Shown piece by piece: positions 4,818 to 5,835 of a stretch of 5,835 nt of DNA; the first letter of the stretch is position 1, and each line of letters opens with the position of its first letter. Below the pieces are notes generated by a model. The model was not told the origin of the DNA. It saw only the letters and a list, made by a program, of their open reading frames with translations, and ran no database searches. The position numbers and the translations under genes are program-made. This stretch comes from an uncultured Lachnospiraceae bacterium (lineage in GTDB: Bacteria > Bacillota_A > Clostridia > Lachnospirales > Lachnospiraceae), in contig CAJUQU010000267.1 of the NCBI GenBank assembly GCA_910588595.1, forward strand, positions 1 to 5,835. The letters run 5' to 3'.

Positions 4818-5835
4818 CTATCTGTTCCTCAGCTTCACCATCGATACGATCTGTTCCAGCTCCTCTACCTGCTGCAGCGATACCGACGCCATCTCATCAG
4901 TCTCCTTCGCAAACTGCTGGTTGGTATCTGCTATGGTCAAAACAGTCTGCACTTCCTGTGATGCCGTATGGATCACTTCCTTCTGCTGCAGTGTGATCTG
5001 GATCAGATTGTCGGAAATTTCCATAAACTCCTTTGTCGCCTGATTGACATTGCGGAAGGACTCTGCAGTATCCTGTGCAGTCCGCATCCCCTGGTCGATG
5101 GATACACTTGCCTTCCCGATGATCTCCCCTGTCTTCTCAAGCGCCGATGCAGTCTGATGTGCCAGCTGCCCGATCTCCTGTGCCACGACTGCAAATCCCT
5201 TCCCTGCCTCTCCTGCCCGCGCAGCCTCGATCGAAGCATTCAGAGACAGCAGGCTCGTCTGCGAGGATATGTCTTCGATCAACTGGCTGATCGTGATGAT
5301 CTCCTGCATGTCACGGTGAATGCTGTCCATCGTCCCTAACATATCCCCCATCTGCTGCTGCCCCTCATCCACACGTGTACTCGCCCTGTCTGCACTCTCC
5401 TTTACACGCTGTGCATTATTGTCGATCTCCGCCGTCTTGTCTGTGATCAGATCCATTTTTTCTGTAAGACGCTTTAGGGCAGCCGATTGCTCTATAGAAC
5501 CATCATACAATTTTCCCGCATACACTGTCGTCTCGGAAGAATTTTTCCGAACTTCCTCTGATGCCTGATGGATTCGGTTCATCGTTTCATTCAGGGAGTC
5601 CGCGATCAATACCATCGCCTCCCGTATCGCCGCAAAATCTCCGTCAAAGTCTCCCGCCACATCTTTGGAGTAATCTCCCGATGAGAGCAGCCCCAGATAC
5701 TCTGTAATACTGTCTATGTATGCCGCCAGGCTGACTACCGTGCGTGACAGTGCTGTCGTGAGCACCTCCGCCTCCTGATTACTGTCCGCAAAGACAACCT
5801 CCTCCTTCAGGTTTCCTGACGCGAGCAATGTCAGA
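4818..5835 (-). CDS. methyl-accepting chemotaxis protein, C-terminal part (5' end outside window)
   Basis: The frame is open through the right edge, so the true start, the sensor domain and the transmembrane segments lie outside; the 338 visible residues are only cytoplasmic. Counting from the TTG codon at 5828, residues 1-33 look like the end of a HAMP domain (LASGNLKEEV, then a helix). Residues about 40-80 form a second HAMP-like segment (LLSSGDYSKDV, DFAAIREAM). The rest is the coiled-coil signalling domain, with the conserved tip at about 183-222 (core QTSLLSLNASIEAARAG) that contacts CheA and CheW. The tip is nearly identical to that of the plus-strand receptor, so both could join the same arrays. 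The C-terminus (MVKLRNR) has no NWETF-type docking pentapeptide. The FMN-binding lipoprotein follows 24 nt downstream, suggesting co-transcription and perhaps a functional link. What it senses cannot be told from this part. Confidence 0.93.
   Translation of the reverse strand, partial: LTLLASGNLKEEVVFADSNQEAEVLTTALSRTVVSLAAYIDSITEYLGLLSSGDYSKDVAGDFDGDFAAIREAMVLIADSLNETMNRIHQASEEVRKNSSETTVYAGKLYDGSIEQSAALKRLTEKMDLITDKTAEIDNNAQRVKESADRASTRVDEGQQQMGDMLGTMDSIHRDMQEIITISQLIEDISSQTSLLSLNASIEAARAGEAGKGFAVVAQEIGQLAHQTASALEKTGEIIGKASVSIDQGMRTAQDTAESFRNVNQATKEFMEISDNLIQITLQQKEVIHTASQEVQTVLTIADTNQQFAKETDEMASVSLQQVEELEQIVSMVKLRNR

Noticed and set aside
5826..5828. TTG at 5828 as the start of a 336-residue chemoreceptor
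   Set aside because: The frame stays open to the window edge and the visible protein begins in the middle of a HAMP domain with no membrane segment, so the start lies outside.

Overview
The window (5,835 bp) looks like chromosome from a motile, anaerobic Gram-positive bacterium, most probably a clostridial or Lachnospiraceae-type species. The reasons are strong AGGAGG-type ribosome sites, a GMP synthase with a clostridial-style insertion in its C-terminal domain, two Firmicutes-style chemoreceptors with HAMP-like relays, and a lipoprotein carrying an FMN-attachment motif. Species cannot be named from this sequence alone.

Layout, left to right. (1) Positions 33-1770 hold a monocistronic-looking guaA unit on the minus strand: a sigma-A-type promoter, a short leader with a small hairpin, a good ribosome site, the complete gene, and a hairpin terminator just after the stop. 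(2) Positions 1771-2178 are a mostly AT-rich divergent intergenic region. It contains two perfect palindromes and a GC-rich island (about 54% GC against 21-30% on either side) that I cannot assign to any known gene or RNA. (3) Positions 2179-4355 hold a complete methyl-accepting chemotaxis protein on the plus strand with its own promoter, ribosome site and a shared 3' hairpin. (4) Positions 4347-5835 hold a minus-strand operon read into the window from the right edge: the C-terminal part of a second chemoreceptor, followed 24 nt later by a small FMN-binding-domain lipoprotein. That operon converges on the first chemoreceptor, and one long hairpin sits between the two 3' ends, with the lipoprotein stop codon inside its stem.

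How the genes work together. guaA is housekeeping purine synthesis and has no obvious link to its neighbours. The other three genes form a sensory cluster. The plus-strand receptor has a dCache ligand domain whose conserved residues fit the amino-acid-binding version of that fold. The minus-strand receptor is co-transcribed with a predicted surface flavoprotein. The most interesting idea in the window is that this lipoprotein and receptor form a redox- or electron-acceptor-sensing pair; this is an inference from gene order and motifs, not something the sequence proves.
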